Below are positions 1 through 7,890 of a stretch of 37,083 nt of DNA, in pieces. The stretch is from an uncultured Comamonadaceae bacterium (GTDB lineage Bacteria; Pseudomonadota; Gammaproteobacteria; Burkholderiales; Burkholderiaceae). The first letter of the stretch is position 1. Each line of letters begins with the position of its first letter. Position numbers and translations under genes: made by a program. The DNA lies in NCBI GenBank assembly GCA_946482595.1, contig CAMLSD010000051.1, forward strand, positions 1 through 37,083, read 5' to 3'. Under the pieces are notes generated by a model. It ran no database searches. It saw nothing but the letters and a program-made list of their open reading frames with translations, and had not been told where the DNA came from.

Positions 1-40
1 GCGCTGAACGGGGCTGACAAGACCGCTTGCAAGGCGCCCG
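1..40. repeat. Partial copy of the 3' end and downstream flank of the 523-1158 gene
   Basis: Bases 1-40 match 1152-1191 at 35 of 40 positions by eye, including the gcgctga that ends the chimeric Crp-like gene at 1158. A gene ending at base 7, mostly outside the window, therefore probably has the same kind of C-terminus as that chimera. This suggests the chimera took its tail from the upstream neighbour. Confidence 0.6.
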
Positions 41-145
41 TCGGATCACCAGCAAGAAGCCAGTGGTCACCGTCGCGCCAACGTCACGCTGCCAGAAAAT
101 CTCAAGAGCAACCCGCAGGAAGTGCGCGCTCGCGGCGGTGAGCTG
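39..145 (+). pseudogene. glmS: glmS remnant (frameshifted fragment of glucosamine-6-phosphate synthase)
   Basis: Translation from base 54 reads KKPVVTVAP. After a frame change near 80 it reads NVTLPENLKSNPQEVRARGG, then ELF. These match consecutive segments near the C-terminus of GlmS (PVV-VAPN, then LKSN--EVRARGG-LY in the sugar isomerase domain). The match needs one frameshift and stops after about 35 residues, so this is a decayed scrap and not a gene. No start, glutaminase domain or C-terminal end is present. In the rest of 146-455 I see short open frames only and no recognisable gene; homology to the second Crp leader begins near 415. Confidence 0.72.
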
Positions 146-455
146 TTCTGTCTCCATACCTGGGCAGCGAGGCTGAAGAGCCGCTTGAAGTTCGCGTCGC
201 GGTGCATCTGGCCTGTGCGCTTCACCATGAAGCGCTTGCAGGCATCGACGCGGCGCAGGCAAGAGTGCACGCGATCGATGCCATGCGAATGTTCAAGACG
301 GCGCCAGCCTTGTTGATTCCGTGACCTCTGGCAAACCATGACGCCGCGGGCAGTGCCATGGTCATTGCGATGAATGCCGAACCCGTCGCACCAGCCCGCC
401 GCAGGTGGACTGTCGTGCGCAACGATTGACGCGCTTCACGCATGTCACGCCGGTG

Positions 456-898
456 CCACAACCGGTGACAACCGGGTAGGCTTGCCGCCTGACAGGCGTC
501 TTCCTGAACTCGGCGAGCCAGCATGCACCCCTCGGATCCACCCAACCCTCCCGCCGTGGTCGGCATGCTGCTTGTCCGCGCGTTGCCCGAGTGCTCGGCA
601 ACCGCGATCGCCGACCTGGGCGCGCTGTTCCATCGCCACGCCGTGGCGAAGAGCGGCGGCCTGCTGTCGCAGGGGCAGGTCTGGCGTGATGCGCTGCTCG
701 TGGAGCAGGGGTTGTTGCGCCTGTACTTCGTTCGCCGCGATGGCCGCGAGTTCAACAAGAACTTCTTCACCGATGGCGCCTTGTTCTGCCCCCTGACGCC
801 GGCCATGTGGAACGACGCATCGTTGTTTGCGATTGCATCGCTCGATGCGGGCACGGTCTGGCGTGCAGACAGCGCCGCGATGCGCCGCTGTCTCGAAA
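456..898. repeat. Long identical repeat, copy 1 (Crp leader and N-terminal two thirds)
   Basis: These 443 bases appear identical to 7891-8333. They span 67 bases of leader and codons 1-125 of the Crp-like gene. Both copies are in the same orientation, about 7.4 kb apart. Identity this complete, with divergence on either side, points to recent duplication or gene conversion. Confidence 0.88.
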
Positions 899-1158
899 TT
901 CATGGTCAGTGGCAGGTTGTGAGGGGCCGCATGCTTGAAGGGCTGATCACGCACAAGCTCCAGCGAGAGCATGACCTGTCGACACTCGACGGCCGGCGTC
1001 GATACGAGGCCTTCTGCCGTCGTGAGCCGGTCGATGGATGGCAGGCGCACTTCATCCAGGCCGGGGTGCCAGCAGGGCTTGTCGAGATACTGGCCGCGTC
1101 GATCGACCGGCCCGTTCTGCGCGATGAGCGAGCCCGCCTGCTGCGGGCGGCGCGCTGA
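523..1158 (+). CDS. Crp/Fnr-family sensor protein with its HTH replaced (chimeric)
   Basis: This 211-residue protein has an N-terminal cyclic-nucleotide-binding-type beta-roll (about residues 15-120) and the dimerisation helix (about 120-150) of a Crp/Fnr regulator. Residues 1-125 are identical to the paralogue at 7958. The two stay similar to V170 (bases 1030-1032), where homology stops abruptly. The paralogue continues into a normal helix-turn-helix, while this copy continues with about 41 unrelated residues (WQAHFIQAGVPAGLVEILAA and following) and has no recognisable DNA-binding motif. The new tail ends in sequence repeated at bases 1-7, so it may come from the gene just upstream of the window. 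It could be a non-functional fusion or, by heterodimerising, a trans-acting modulator of the intact copy. Ligand unknown. Confidence 0.8.
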   Translation: MHPSDPPNPPAVVGMLLVRALPECSATAIADLGALFHRHAVAKSGGLLSQGQVWRDALLVEQGLLRLYFVRRDGREFNKNFFTDGALFCPLTPAMWNDASLFAIASLDAGTVWRADSAAMRRCLEIHGQWQVVRGRMLEGLITHKLQREHDLSTLDGRRRYEAFCRREPVDGWQAHFIQAGVPAGLVEILAASIDRPVLRDERARLLRAAR

Positions 1159-1291
1159 ACCGGGCCGACAAAACCCCTTGCAAAGCGCCCGCATTGCCGA
1201 GCGCTGTGGGCTCATGCCGCTGGCGCTGAGCCTGGGCGCCCGCCGGATCTGGCGGCATGCGGCGGCATGCGGCTGCGCCCGGCACTCCCTC

Positions 1292-1906
1292 TCACCGCCC
1301 ACCCGCCGCCGGCAGGTACGGCTCCACGTTCCCGATCGCACGCGCCACATGGTCCTCCTTCTCGCCCACCGGCGCCACGTAGTGCATTGCGCTCGCAGCC
1401 GCCTCGATGCCTTCGGTGCGGGCGATGATCCAGGTGGCGAGGTACTGGGAGGCAAGGCAGCCGCCGGCGGTGGCGACGTTGCCGCGTGCGATGAAGGGTT
1501 GGTCCACCACGGCCACGCCTGCGTCCTGCACCCAGGGCCGGGTGGTCAGGTCGGTGCAGGCCGGCACGCCGTCGAGCAGGCCGAGCCGGGCCAGCACCAG
1601 GGTGCCTGAACACTGTGCGCCGATGAGCTGGCGTGCCGGATCGAGCCGCAGCTGCGACATGAGCCCGGCATCGGCAACGACTTCGCGGGTCTGCATGCCG
1701 CTGCCCACGATGACGGCCTCGGCGGCGCTGGCGTCTTCGAGGGTGCATTGGCGCTCGATCACGACGCCGTTCATCGAGCGCACGCGCGGGGCGGGGCACG
1801 CGATCGACACCCGCCAGTCCGGCCGCCTGATGCGGTTCAGGATGCCCAGCGCCACCAGGGAGTCGAGTTCGTTGAAGCCTTCGAAGGTGAGGATGGCGAT
1901 GTGCAC
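1292..1906 (-). CDS. DJ-1/PfpI family protein
   Basis: A 204-residue cytosolic protein of the DJ-1/PfpI (class I glutamine-amidotransferase-like) fold. The N-terminus HIAILTFEGFNELDSL carries the usual acidic residue (E13 or D15) that faces the active-site cysteine. The nucleophile elbow is IGAQCSGTLVLA with Cys99. A GG(C)LASQYLATWI segment follows near residue 150, as in isonitrile-hydratase and ThiJ-like members. The family includes hydrolases, isonitrile hydratases and glyoxalase III-type enzymes; the sequence does not decide between them. It is divergent from the MocR regulator at 2000 with 93 bp between the starts, so that regulator may control it. Confidence 0.85.
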   Translation of the reverse strand: MHIAILTFEGFNELDSLVALGILNRIRRPDWRVSIACPAPRVRSMNGVVIERQCTLEDASAAEAVIVGSGMQTREVVADAGLMSQLRLDPARQLIGAQCSGTLVLARLGLLDGVPACTDLTTRPWVQDAGVAVVDQPFIARGNVATAGGCLASQYLATWIIARTEGIEAAASAMHYVAPVGEKEDHVARAIGNVEPYLPAAGGR

Positions 1907-1999
1907 GGGGACTCCAGGTGAGGGTGGACCGGATGGGTGACATGCATGCTACCCGCGTGGTGCAATACGCTCAAATCATTGTCATGGATACATCGACGC

Positions 2000-3334
2000 A
2001 TGCCGCGCGCCCGCTACAAGCAACTGGTCGACCGATACGCAGCGCAGATCCGCGAGGGCCACCTGGCACCCGGCACCCGACTGCCGACACACCGGCAGCT
2101 GGCGGCCACCGAGGGGCTGGCGCTGGTCACGGCCACGCGGGTCTATGCGGAACTGGAGGCCATGGGGCTGGTCAGCGGCGAGACCGGACGCGGCACCTTC
2201 GTGCGTGAGGCGGCGCTGCCGCGCACACTGGGCATCGACCAGCACGCGTCGGCGGCCGGGGTGGTCGATCTAAACTTCAACTATCCGGCGCTCCCTGGGC
2301 AGGCCGAGCTGCTTCGCACGGCGCTGCGCCAGCTGGCAGGCTCGGGGGATCTGGATGCGCTGGTGCGCTACCAGCCGCACGGCGGCCGGCCCCACGAACG
2401 CGCCGCGGTGGCGGCGCACCTCGCCACGCGCGGGCTGAGCGTCAGCGGCGACCAGGTGCTGATCGTCGACGGCGCGCAACACGGCCTTGCGACGACCGTC
2501 CTGGCGCTCCTGAATCCAGGTGACGTGGTGGCGGTGGATGCCTTGACCTACCCCGGCTTCAAGGTGCTGGCTGAACAACACCGGCTGGAACTGCTGCCGC
2601 TGCCGGCCGCCGGCCAGGGCCCGGACCTGGATGTGCTGGCATCGGCCTGCCGGCGCCGCCGGGTCCGTGCCGTGTATGCGATGCCCACGCTGCACAACCC
2701 GCTGGGCTGGGTGATGAGCGCGTCGCGTCGGCGCCAGCTGGTGGCGCTGGTGAGCCGTCACGGCCTGCTGCTGATCGAGGACGCGGCCTACGCCTTTCTT
2801 GCTGGGGATCCGCCTGACCCCCTGGCTGCGCTTGCGCCCGAATCGACGGTGTATGTCTCGGGGTTTTCCAAGAGCGTGGCAACCGGTCTGCGGGTGGGTT
2901 TTGTGGCCGCGCCTTTGCCTTGGGTGCCGCGGATCGAGCGGGCGATCCGCGCGACCACCTGGAACACGCCGGGCGTGATGACCGCGATGGTGCTGGCCTG
3001 GCTGGCCGATGGCACGGTGGCCCGGCTGGAAGTGGAGAAACGTCGCGATGCCGAGTCGCGTCAGGCTGTCGCCGCCGACGTGCTGCGCGGGCACCGCTTG
3101 CTGCGCCATCCGTCGTCCTACTTCGTCTGGCTGCCGCTGCCCGAGGAGGTCCGTGCGGACCGGGTCGCGATGGCGCTCATGCAAGCAGGCATTGCGGTGT
3201 CGACGGCCGAGCCGTTTGCCACGACCCGTCACGTACCGCATGCCCTGCGGCTGGCCCTGGGGTCGGTGCCGCACGAGCAGCTCGCGATGTCACTGCAGCG
3301 AGTGAGAGCAGCGATCGACGCGGCGTCGTTCTAG
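2000..3334 (+). CDS. MocR/PdxR-type GntR-aminotransferase fusion regulator
   Basis: A 444-residue regulator combining an N-terminal GntR winged helix (about residues 1-70; LAPGTRLPTHRQLAATEGLA and RVYAELEAMGLV are typical) with a fold-type I aminotransferase domain (about 95-444). The PLP-binding lysine is in VSGFSKSVATGLRVGF, Lys291 counted from this start, and the Asn/Tyr cofactor region TLHNPLGW and EDAAYAFL is present. I chose ATG 2000 because the GntR domain begins directly there; the open frame extends upstream to 1937 with no domain sequence. MocR proteins sense PLP or an amino-compound adduct and usually regulate a divergent or adjacent gene, here most simply the DJ-1 gene. Confidence 0.9.
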   Translation: MPRARYKQLVDRYAAQIREGHLAPGTRLPTHRQLAATEGLALVTATRVYAELEAMGLVSGETGRGTFVREAALPRTLGIDQHASAAGVVDLNFNYPALPGQAELLRTALRQLAGSGDLDALVRYQPHGGRPHERAAVAAHLATRGLSVSGDQVLIVDGAQHGLATTVLALLNPGDVVAVDALTYPGFKVLAEQHRLELLPLPAAGQGPDLDVLASACRRRRVRAVYAMPTLHNPLGWVMSASRRRQLVALVSRHGLLLIEDAAYAFLAGDPPDPLAALAPESTVYVSGFSKSVATGLRVGFVAAPLPWVPRIERAIRATTWNTPGVMTAMVLAWLADGTVARLEVEKRRDAESRQAVAADVLRGHRLLRHPSSYFVWLPLPEEVRADRVAMALMQAGIAVSTAEPFATTRHVPHALRLALGSVPHEQLAMSLQRVRAAIDAASF

Positions 3335-3342
3335 CTTAGGGA

Positions 3343-3518
3343 GTGGGAGGTTCGTTGAACCCGCGTCGCGAGGGACCAACCGCTTGCGAATCCTGGCGAA
3401 AACAGCCGATGCCGATGCCGATGCCAAGGCGCGGCGCACAGCGAGCTTGGACACCTCACGAGCACCGCAGCGACCGCAGCGGCTGTTTCTCGTCTGGATG
3501 TATCAACGAACTTCCCAC
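3343..3518. repeat. Imperfect foldback (inverted-repeat) element, 176 bp
   Basis: Outer arms GTGGGAGGTTCGTTGA (3343-3358) and the complement of 3503-3518 match at 15 of 16 positions. Internal arms also match: GCGAAAACAGCCG on the left against the complement of CGGCTGTTTCTCG on the right. The left arm carries extra sequence. A GATGCC unit is repeated three times inside. It lies between the 3' ends of two convergent genes and fills most of the 265-bp gap 3335-3599, where I see no gene. It could be a small non-autonomous mobile element or a transcribed foldback RNA. Confidence 0.65.
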
Positions 3519-3599
3519 CCACGACACCAGGCTGGCACAACGTTCGCATCGCCTCTGAACCGCTGCCGCACACCCCGCACCGGGGTGCGGCCGGCGCGC

Positions 3600-4484
3600 T
3601 CAGCTGTGCGACTGCTCGAACAGTTCGATCAGCCGGCGTGCCGCAGGCGACAGGTACGCGTTGTCCCGGTAGGTGACCACCAGCCGGCGCCGCATCGTCG
3701 CACCACTGACGGGGACTTCCTTCAAGCCCGCAAAGCGTGAGCGACCCTGCAGATGGTGGCGCGAGATGAAACTCAGCAGTCCGGTCTGCACGATCAGCGC
3801 CGGCAGCATGAGCAGCATCGTCGTCTCGACCTGCACGCGGGGCCGCGGCAGGCGGCGACGGTCGAACGTGTGGTCCAGCCAGTCGCGCGTCGGTGCACCG
3901 GGTGGCTGCAGTGCCCACGGGTAGCGGGTCAGGTCCTTGAGCGTCGCCGTCGACCGGAAGACGGGATGCTTCTCGCTGGCAGCCACCACGATCATGTCTT
4001 CGGCGAGTGTCCTGGATATCCAGCCTGGCTCATCGGCAGCCTCGGTGCCGACCAGCAGGTCCAGCTCGCCAGCCCGCAGCTGGGGCTCGAGCACATTCCT
4101 CAAGCCAACGACGGTCCGAAGCGTCACGTCAGGCGCCTCCTGCAGCAGTTGCCGGGCAACGGCAGGCAGCAGGAACTGCGCGGCTGTCGGCACGATGCCG
4201 ATGCTCACATGCCCTGCCAGTCCGGCACCGATTGCCCGCAGCTCCCGTCGGGCGTCATCGACGTCGAAACGCATGCGCTGTGCCCACTTCTGCAACACCC
4301 GTCCGGCTTCGGTCAGCTGGATGCCGCGACCTGATTTCTCGAACAGCGCCGCTCCACAATCGGCCTCCAGGCGACGGATGCAGCTGGTCAGCGCCGGCTG
4401 GGTGCGGTGCAGCTTCGCGCAGGCACGGCCCAGATGCTGAAGCTCGGCGATCGTCTCGAAGTAGCGCAGGTCTCTCAGGTCCAT
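3600..4484 (-). CDS. LysR-family regulator of the adjacent Bug/aldolase operon
   Basis: A 294-residue LysR-type regulator. The N-terminal winged helix is clear (MDLRDLRYFETIAELQHLGR, then TQPALTSCIRRLEADCGAAL and the LTEAGRVL turn). The periplasmic-binding-like effector domain runs from about residue 90 to the end. It is divergent from the receptor gene at 4613 with 128 bp between, the standard arrangement for a LysR activator whose inducer is the substrate or an intermediate of the divergent operon. The start at 4484 gives a normal LysR N-terminus. Target and effector are inferred from position only. Confidence 0.9.
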   Translation of the reverse strand: MDLRDLRYFETIAELQHLGRACAKLHRTQPALTSCIRRLEADCGAALFEKSGRGIQLTEAGRVLQKWAQRMRFDVDDARRELRAIGAGLAGHVSIGIVPTAAQFLLPAVARQLLQEAPDVTLRTVVGLRNVLEPQLRAGELDLLVGTEAADEPGWISRTLAEDMIVVAASEKHPVFRSTATLKDLTRYPWALQPPGAPTRDWLDHTFDRRRLPRPRVQVETTMLLMLPALIVQTGLLSFISRHHLQGRSRFAGLKEVPVSGATMRRRLVVTYRDNAYLSPAARRLIELFEQSHS

Positions 4485-4612
4485 TGCAAAAGCTCCGTGG
4501 ATGAATCACAAGAAAGTATCGATTGGACTATACGGTGGCCGGCACCAATACTGCGTCCAGACCCGGCGCACCATCTCGGCAGGCGCTCAGGGCAACGAAT
4601 GAAGGAGACAAC

Positions 4613-5581
4613 ATGCGACTCACCACACGCTTCGTTCTCGCGCTGGCTGCCATCGCCTCGTGCAGCAGCGCCCTGGCCCAGGCGTGGCCGGCCAAGCCGA
4701 TCCGCATCGTGGTGCCGTTCCCGCCTGGCGGCGGTACTGACACCATCGCCCGTGAGACCAGCCAGAAGGTCGCTGCGAGCACCGGCTGGACCTTCGTGAT
4801 CGACAACAAGCCCGGCGCCGGCGGCAACCTCGGCGTCGATTCGGTGGCAAAGGCGCCTGCCGATGGCTACACGATCGTGATCGGCCAGACGAGCAACCTT
4901 GCGGTCAACCCGACGCTCTACGCGAAGATGCCGTATGACTCGCAGAAGGATCTCGCCCCGGTGTTGCTGCTGGCCAAGGCGCCTCTGGTGATGGTCACGG
5001 GTGTGGGTACGTCGCTGAAGACGCTGGACGATGCGGTGACCGCGGCCAAGGCCTCGCCTGGCACGCTCAATTTCGCGTCACCGGGCAACGGCACGGTCGC
5101 GCACCTCACCAGCGTCATGTTCCAGAAGGCTGCCGGTGTCCAGATGCAGCACATTCCGTACAAGGGCGCGGCCCAGGCGCTGACCGACGTCATCAGCGGC
5201 AACGTGCAGCTGTACATGTCCAGCGTGCCCACACTCATCGGCCAGATCCGCAACAAGAAGCTGCGGCCGCTCGCGGTGACATCGGCCACGCGGGTGGACG
5301 ATCTGCCCGAGGTGCCCACCATCAACGAGTCGGGCTATGCGGGGTTCGATGCAGTGAGCTGGTTCGGGATTCTGGCCCCGGCTGCCACACCGAAGGACGT
5401 GATCGCCAGGCTCAACGCAGAGTTCAACAAGGCGCTGCAGCGGCCGGACCTGCGCAAACGGCTCAGCGACGAAGGTGCCGACCCTGTCGGCGGCACACCG
5501 GAGCAGTTTGCCGCGGTGATCAAGGACGACATTCCGCGCTGGGGCAGGATCATCAAGGAGTCCGGTGCCCGGGTCGACTGA
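4613..5581 (+). CDS. Bug-family (TctC) periplasmic solute receptor
   Basis: A 322-residue exported receptor. ATG 4613 follows GAAGGAGA and starts a clear signal peptide (MRLTTRFVLALAAIASCSSA, cleavage after ALAQA). Bug hallmarks are visible: AWPAKPIRIVVPFPPGGGTD, VIDNKPGAGGNLG, a PADGYTIVIGQTSNLAVNP segment and the FASPGNGTVAHLTS loop. Bug proteins bind carboxylates or other small acids in a pocket that uses water-mediated contacts, and many are encoded away from any tripartite (TctAB) membrane components, as here. It begins the three-gene operon with the aldolase and dehydrogenase, so the ligand is probably a 2-oxo or 2-hydroxy acid. That ligand is an inference. Confidence 0.92.
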   Translation: MRLTTRFVLALAAIASCSSALAQAWPAKPIRIVVPFPPGGGTDTIARETSQKVAASTGWTFVIDNKPGAGGNLGVDSVAKAPADGYTIVIGQTSNLAVNPTLYAKMPYDSQKDLAPVLLLAKAPLVMVTGVGTSLKTLDDAVTAAKASPGTLNFASPGNGTVAHLTSVMFQKAAGVQMQHIPYKGAAQALTDVISGNVQLYMSSVPTLIGQIRNKKLRPLAVTSATRVDDLPEVPTINESGYAGFDAVSWFGILAPAATPKDVIARLNAEFNKALQRPDLRKRLSDEGADPVGGTPEQFAAVIKDDIPRWGRIIKESGARVD

Positions 5582-5651
5582 CCGCCTCCCGCGCCCCTTG
5601 CCACCGTTGACGGTGAGCCCCGGCCCGCTGCAAGTTTCCAAGGAGTACCTG

Positions 5652-6350
5652 ATGAGTCAAGCTGCTGAGTGGCCCGATGTGGTCCGCGACTTCGAACGTG
5701 TCGATCCCGGCATCGTCGAGCAGGCGGCGCGGTTTCCTTCGTCGATCCTGGCCGACGTGGCCGGGCGGCGAGGCGCGCTGCACAGCCGGATCGCGCCACT
5801 GGGCCCTGGCATGCGGTTCGCCGGCCCCGCGCTGACAGTGGAGGTGCGCCCTGGCGACAACCTCATGATCCATGCCGCACTGGCGGTGGCGCAGCCGGGG
5901 GACGTGATCATCGTCGACGGCAAGGGCGACCTGGGCAGTGCACTGATCGGAGAGATCATGAGCCAGCAGGCCGTTGCGCTGGGGGTGGCTGCAGTTGTCA
6001 TCGACGGCGCAGTGCGCGACAGCGTGGCCATCCGTGAACTGGGTCTGCCGGTGTTTGCCGCCGGGCTCAACCCCAATGGTCCGACCAAGAACGTGGCCGG
6101 CAGACTCAATCACCCCGTGTCGGTCGGCGGCGTGACGGTGAAGCCGGGCGATCTGGTGGTGGGTGATGCCGACGGCGTGACCGTGATCGAGCGCGAGAAG
6201 GCAGCCGCCATGCTGCCGCTTGCCGCCGAGAAGGTCGCGGCGGAGGCCAGGCGCATCGCCGACATCAGGAGCCGCAAGGCACTGCGTCCGGCGTGGCTGG
6301 ACGCGGCGTTGCGCACGGCCGGGGTCGTTCGTGAAGGCGAAACGCTGTGA
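5652..6350 (+). CDS. RraA-like class II HMG/CHA aldolase or oxaloacetate decarboxylase
   Basis: A 232-residue protein of the RraA/4-hydroxy-4-methyl-2-oxoglutarate (HMG) and 4-carboxy-4-hydroxy-2-oxoadipate (CHA) aldolase family. ATG 5652 follows AAGGAG. The metal- and pyruvate-binding signature is present: GDLGSALIGE (92-101) and Arg122-Asp123 in VIDGAVRDS. The length and the C-terminal extension (RRIADIRSRKALRPAWLD) fit the aldolase branch better than the RNase E inhibitor RraA, which is about 160 residues. Members cleave HMG/CHA to pyruvate plus a 2-oxo acid or decarboxylate oxaloacetate. The gene overlaps the next by 4 bp (GTGA), so the products are likely used in sequence. Confidence 0.88.
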   Translation: MSQAAEWPDVVRDFERVDPGIVEQAARFPSSILADVAGRRGALHSRIAPLGPGMRFAGPALTVEVRPGDNLMIHAALAVAQPGDVIIVDGKGDLGSALIGEIMSQQAVALGVAAVVIDGAVRDSVAIRELGLPVFAAGLNPNGPTKNVAGRLNHPVSVGGVTVKPGDLVVGDADGVTVIEREKAAAMLPLAAEKVAAEARRIADIRSRKALRPAWLDAALRTAGVVREGETL

Positions 6351-7270
6351 GCGCCCGCAAACCAGTCTTTGTCGTCACCGGCAATGACCTCGCGCCTCAG
6401 GCACTGGCCTTGCTGAGCGAGTATGAGGTCATCTACGCCGGCATCGCGCCGACTGAAGACGACATCACGGCACTGTGCCAGCGGCACGATCCGGTGGCCA
6501 TCATCGTGCGCTACGGCAAGGTCGGCTCGCGCGCCATGGCGGCGGCGCCGAGTCTGCGGGTCATCGCCAAGCACGGCAGCGGCACCGACACGATCGACAA
6601 GGCAGCAGCGGCGGACCGTGGCATCCAGGTGGTTGCGGTACCGGGGGCCAATGCGGCAGCGGTGGCCGAGCACGCAATGGCGCTGCTGCTCGCCTGCGCC
6701 AAGTCGGTCGTGCACCTGAATGAGCGCATGCACGCCGGCCACTGGGACAAGTCCACGCACCGCAGCGTGGAGCTGGCGGGGCGCACCGTGGGCTTGGTCG
6801 GACTCGGTGCGATCGGCCAGCGTTTTGCACGCATGGCCGATGCCATGGGCATGCGCGTGCTCGGGTTCGACCCCCACGCACAGGAAGTGCCCGCCTGCGT
6901 CGAGCGCGTGGCGCTCGAGGTGATCTGGAGGGAGTCCGACGCGATTTCGCTGCACTGTCCGCTCGTGCCGGACAACACGAAGATGCTGAACGCCCACACG
7001 CTCGCCTCGTGCAGGCGAGGTGTCATCATCGTCAACACCGCGCGCGGCGGCCTGATCGACGAGCCGGCACTGCTGGCCGCACTGCGAACCGGCCAGGTGG
7101 CAAGCGCAGGACTGGACAGTCTTGCCGTCGAACCGATGACGCCCGATCATCCGTTCCAGCAAGAGCCTCGCATCACGCTCAGTCCGCACATTGGCGGCGT
7201 GACCACCGAGGCCTACGTGAGGATGGGCGTGGGCGCCGTGAACAACGCACTGGCGGTGCTGCGCGGCTGA
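6347..7270 (+). CDS. D-isomer-specific 2-hydroxyacid dehydrogenase (NAD(P)-dependent)
   Basis: A 307-residue oxidoreductase that starts at GTG 6347, inside the stop of the aldolase gene. The Rossmann nucleotide motif GLVGLGAIGQRF lies at 149-160. The catalytic Arg is R233 in VNTARGGLIDE, the acidic residue about E262, and the His is H281 in SPHIGG. The aspartate in VLGFDPHA, at the end of the second beta strand, suggests NAD preference. Such enzymes reduce 2-oxo acids or oxidise D-2-hydroxy acids (hydroxypyruvate, glyoxylate and phosphoglycerate branches). With the upstream aldolase the simplest role is interconversion of a 2-hydroxy acid and the 2-oxo acid used or made by the aldolase. Confidence 0.9.
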   Translation: MSARKPVFVVTGNDLAPQALALLSEYEVIYAGIAPTEDDITALCQRHDPVAIIVRYGKVGSRAMAAAPSLRVIAKHGSGTDTIDKAAAADRGIQVVAVPGANAAAVAEHAMALLLACAKSVVHLNERMHAGHWDKSTHRSVELAGRTVGLVGLGAIGQRFARMADAMGMRVLGFDPHAQEVPACVERVALEVIWRESDAISLHCPLVPDNTKMLNAHTLASCRRGVIIVNTARGGLIDEPALLAALRTGQVASAGLDSLAVEPMTPDHPFQQEPRITLSPHIGGVTTEAYVRMGVGAVNNALAVLRG

Positions 7271-7322
7271 CGACACCTTGGCATGGCTCCTGCGCGTGCC
7301 ACTGCCGCAACAGGCCCGGGCG

Positions 7323-7373
7323 CACACTCCCGCAACCACGGTGTCAGCAGCCCCCAGGCAGAGTCAGCGGCTC
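7323..7373 (+). repeat. Intergenic leader element, copy A (upstream of RidA-like gene 1)
   Basis: The sequence from ACTCCCGCAACCACG through GGTGTCAGCAGCCCCC to CAGCGGCTCC recurs almost unchanged at 10345-10398, also directly before a RidA gene. A weaker copy lies at 12846-12895. The shared core is TGTCAGCAGCCCC. It may be a promoter/operator duplicated together with the gene. Confidence 0.6.
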
Positions 7374-7398
7374 CACCACTCGCATCAGGAGCCGCTTC

Positions 7399-7800
7399 AT
7401 GCCGCACACCATCGTCAACCCGGCCGGTCTGCACAACCCAGCGCCCTTCGGCTACAGCCACACCGCCAGCATTCCGGCTGGCACCGGGCTGGTGTTTGTC
7501 GCCGGGCAGTACGGGTCGGACGCCGCAGGCGGCCTGGTCTCGCCCGACTTCGCGGCGCAGGTGCGCCAGGCCTTTCACAACCTGGCCGTGGCCCTGGCCG
7601 CGCATGGGCTGGACCTGCGCCATGTGGTGCAGTTGCGCACCTATGTGGTCGAGCCGGACTTCGACCGGCTGGGCATCATCGCCCAGGCGGTCCATGCCGG
7701 CTGTGGGGGCGTGCCGCCGACGCAGACCCTGCTGGGGGTGTCGCGGCTGGCGTTGCCGGGCATGCTGTTTGAAGTCGATGCGGTGGCTGCGCTGGCGTGA
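7399..7800 (+). CDS. RidA/YjgF-family protein, paralogue 1
   Basis: A 133-residue Rid-superfamily protein (trimeric chorismate-mutase-like fold). GLVFVAGQYGSD, the AFHNLAVALAAHGLDLRHVV helix and TYVVEPDF strand, and the C-terminal VSRLALPGMLFEVDAVA are characteristic. The catalytic arginine of true RidA imine/enamine deaminases (Arg105, in an AR-S context) is not present: the segment reads GVPPTQTLLGVSR. This suggests one of the Rid subfamilies without established deaminase activity. It differs from the copy at 10422 at 13 of 133 residues, and their upstream 70 bases also match. It follows the dehydrogenase gene by 128 bp with its own duplicated leader, so it is probably separately expressed. 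Confidence 0.9.
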   Translation: MPHTIVNPAGLHNPAPFGYSHTASIPAGTGLVFVAGQYGSDAAGGLVSPDFAAQVRQAFHNLAVALAAHGLDLRHVVQLRTYVVEPDFDRLGIIAQAVHAGCGGVPPTQTLLGVSRLALPGMLFEVDAVAALA

Positions 7801-7890
7801 GCCGCGACCCGCGCCGGCGACGACGACCACACGGTGGCGGCGTATCGTCGTGCGCCACGATTCGAGGGCCGCATGCGTGTCACGCCTGCC

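Noticed and set aside
67..339. Minus-strand 90-codon open frame near the window start
   Set aside because: It runs antisense to the glmS remnant, has no ribosome site or family resemblance, and GC-rich DNA gives such frames by chance.
445..1455. Long minus-strand frame (336 codons) across the Crp-like gene
   Set aside because: It is the antisense shadow of the Crp gene; the same shadow occurs over the second Crp copy and the peptide is low-complexity and arginine-rich.
3408..3426. GATGCC triple repeat as a phase-variation tract
   Set aside because: Only three 6-bp units and not inside a supported gene or promoter; noted only as part of the foldback.
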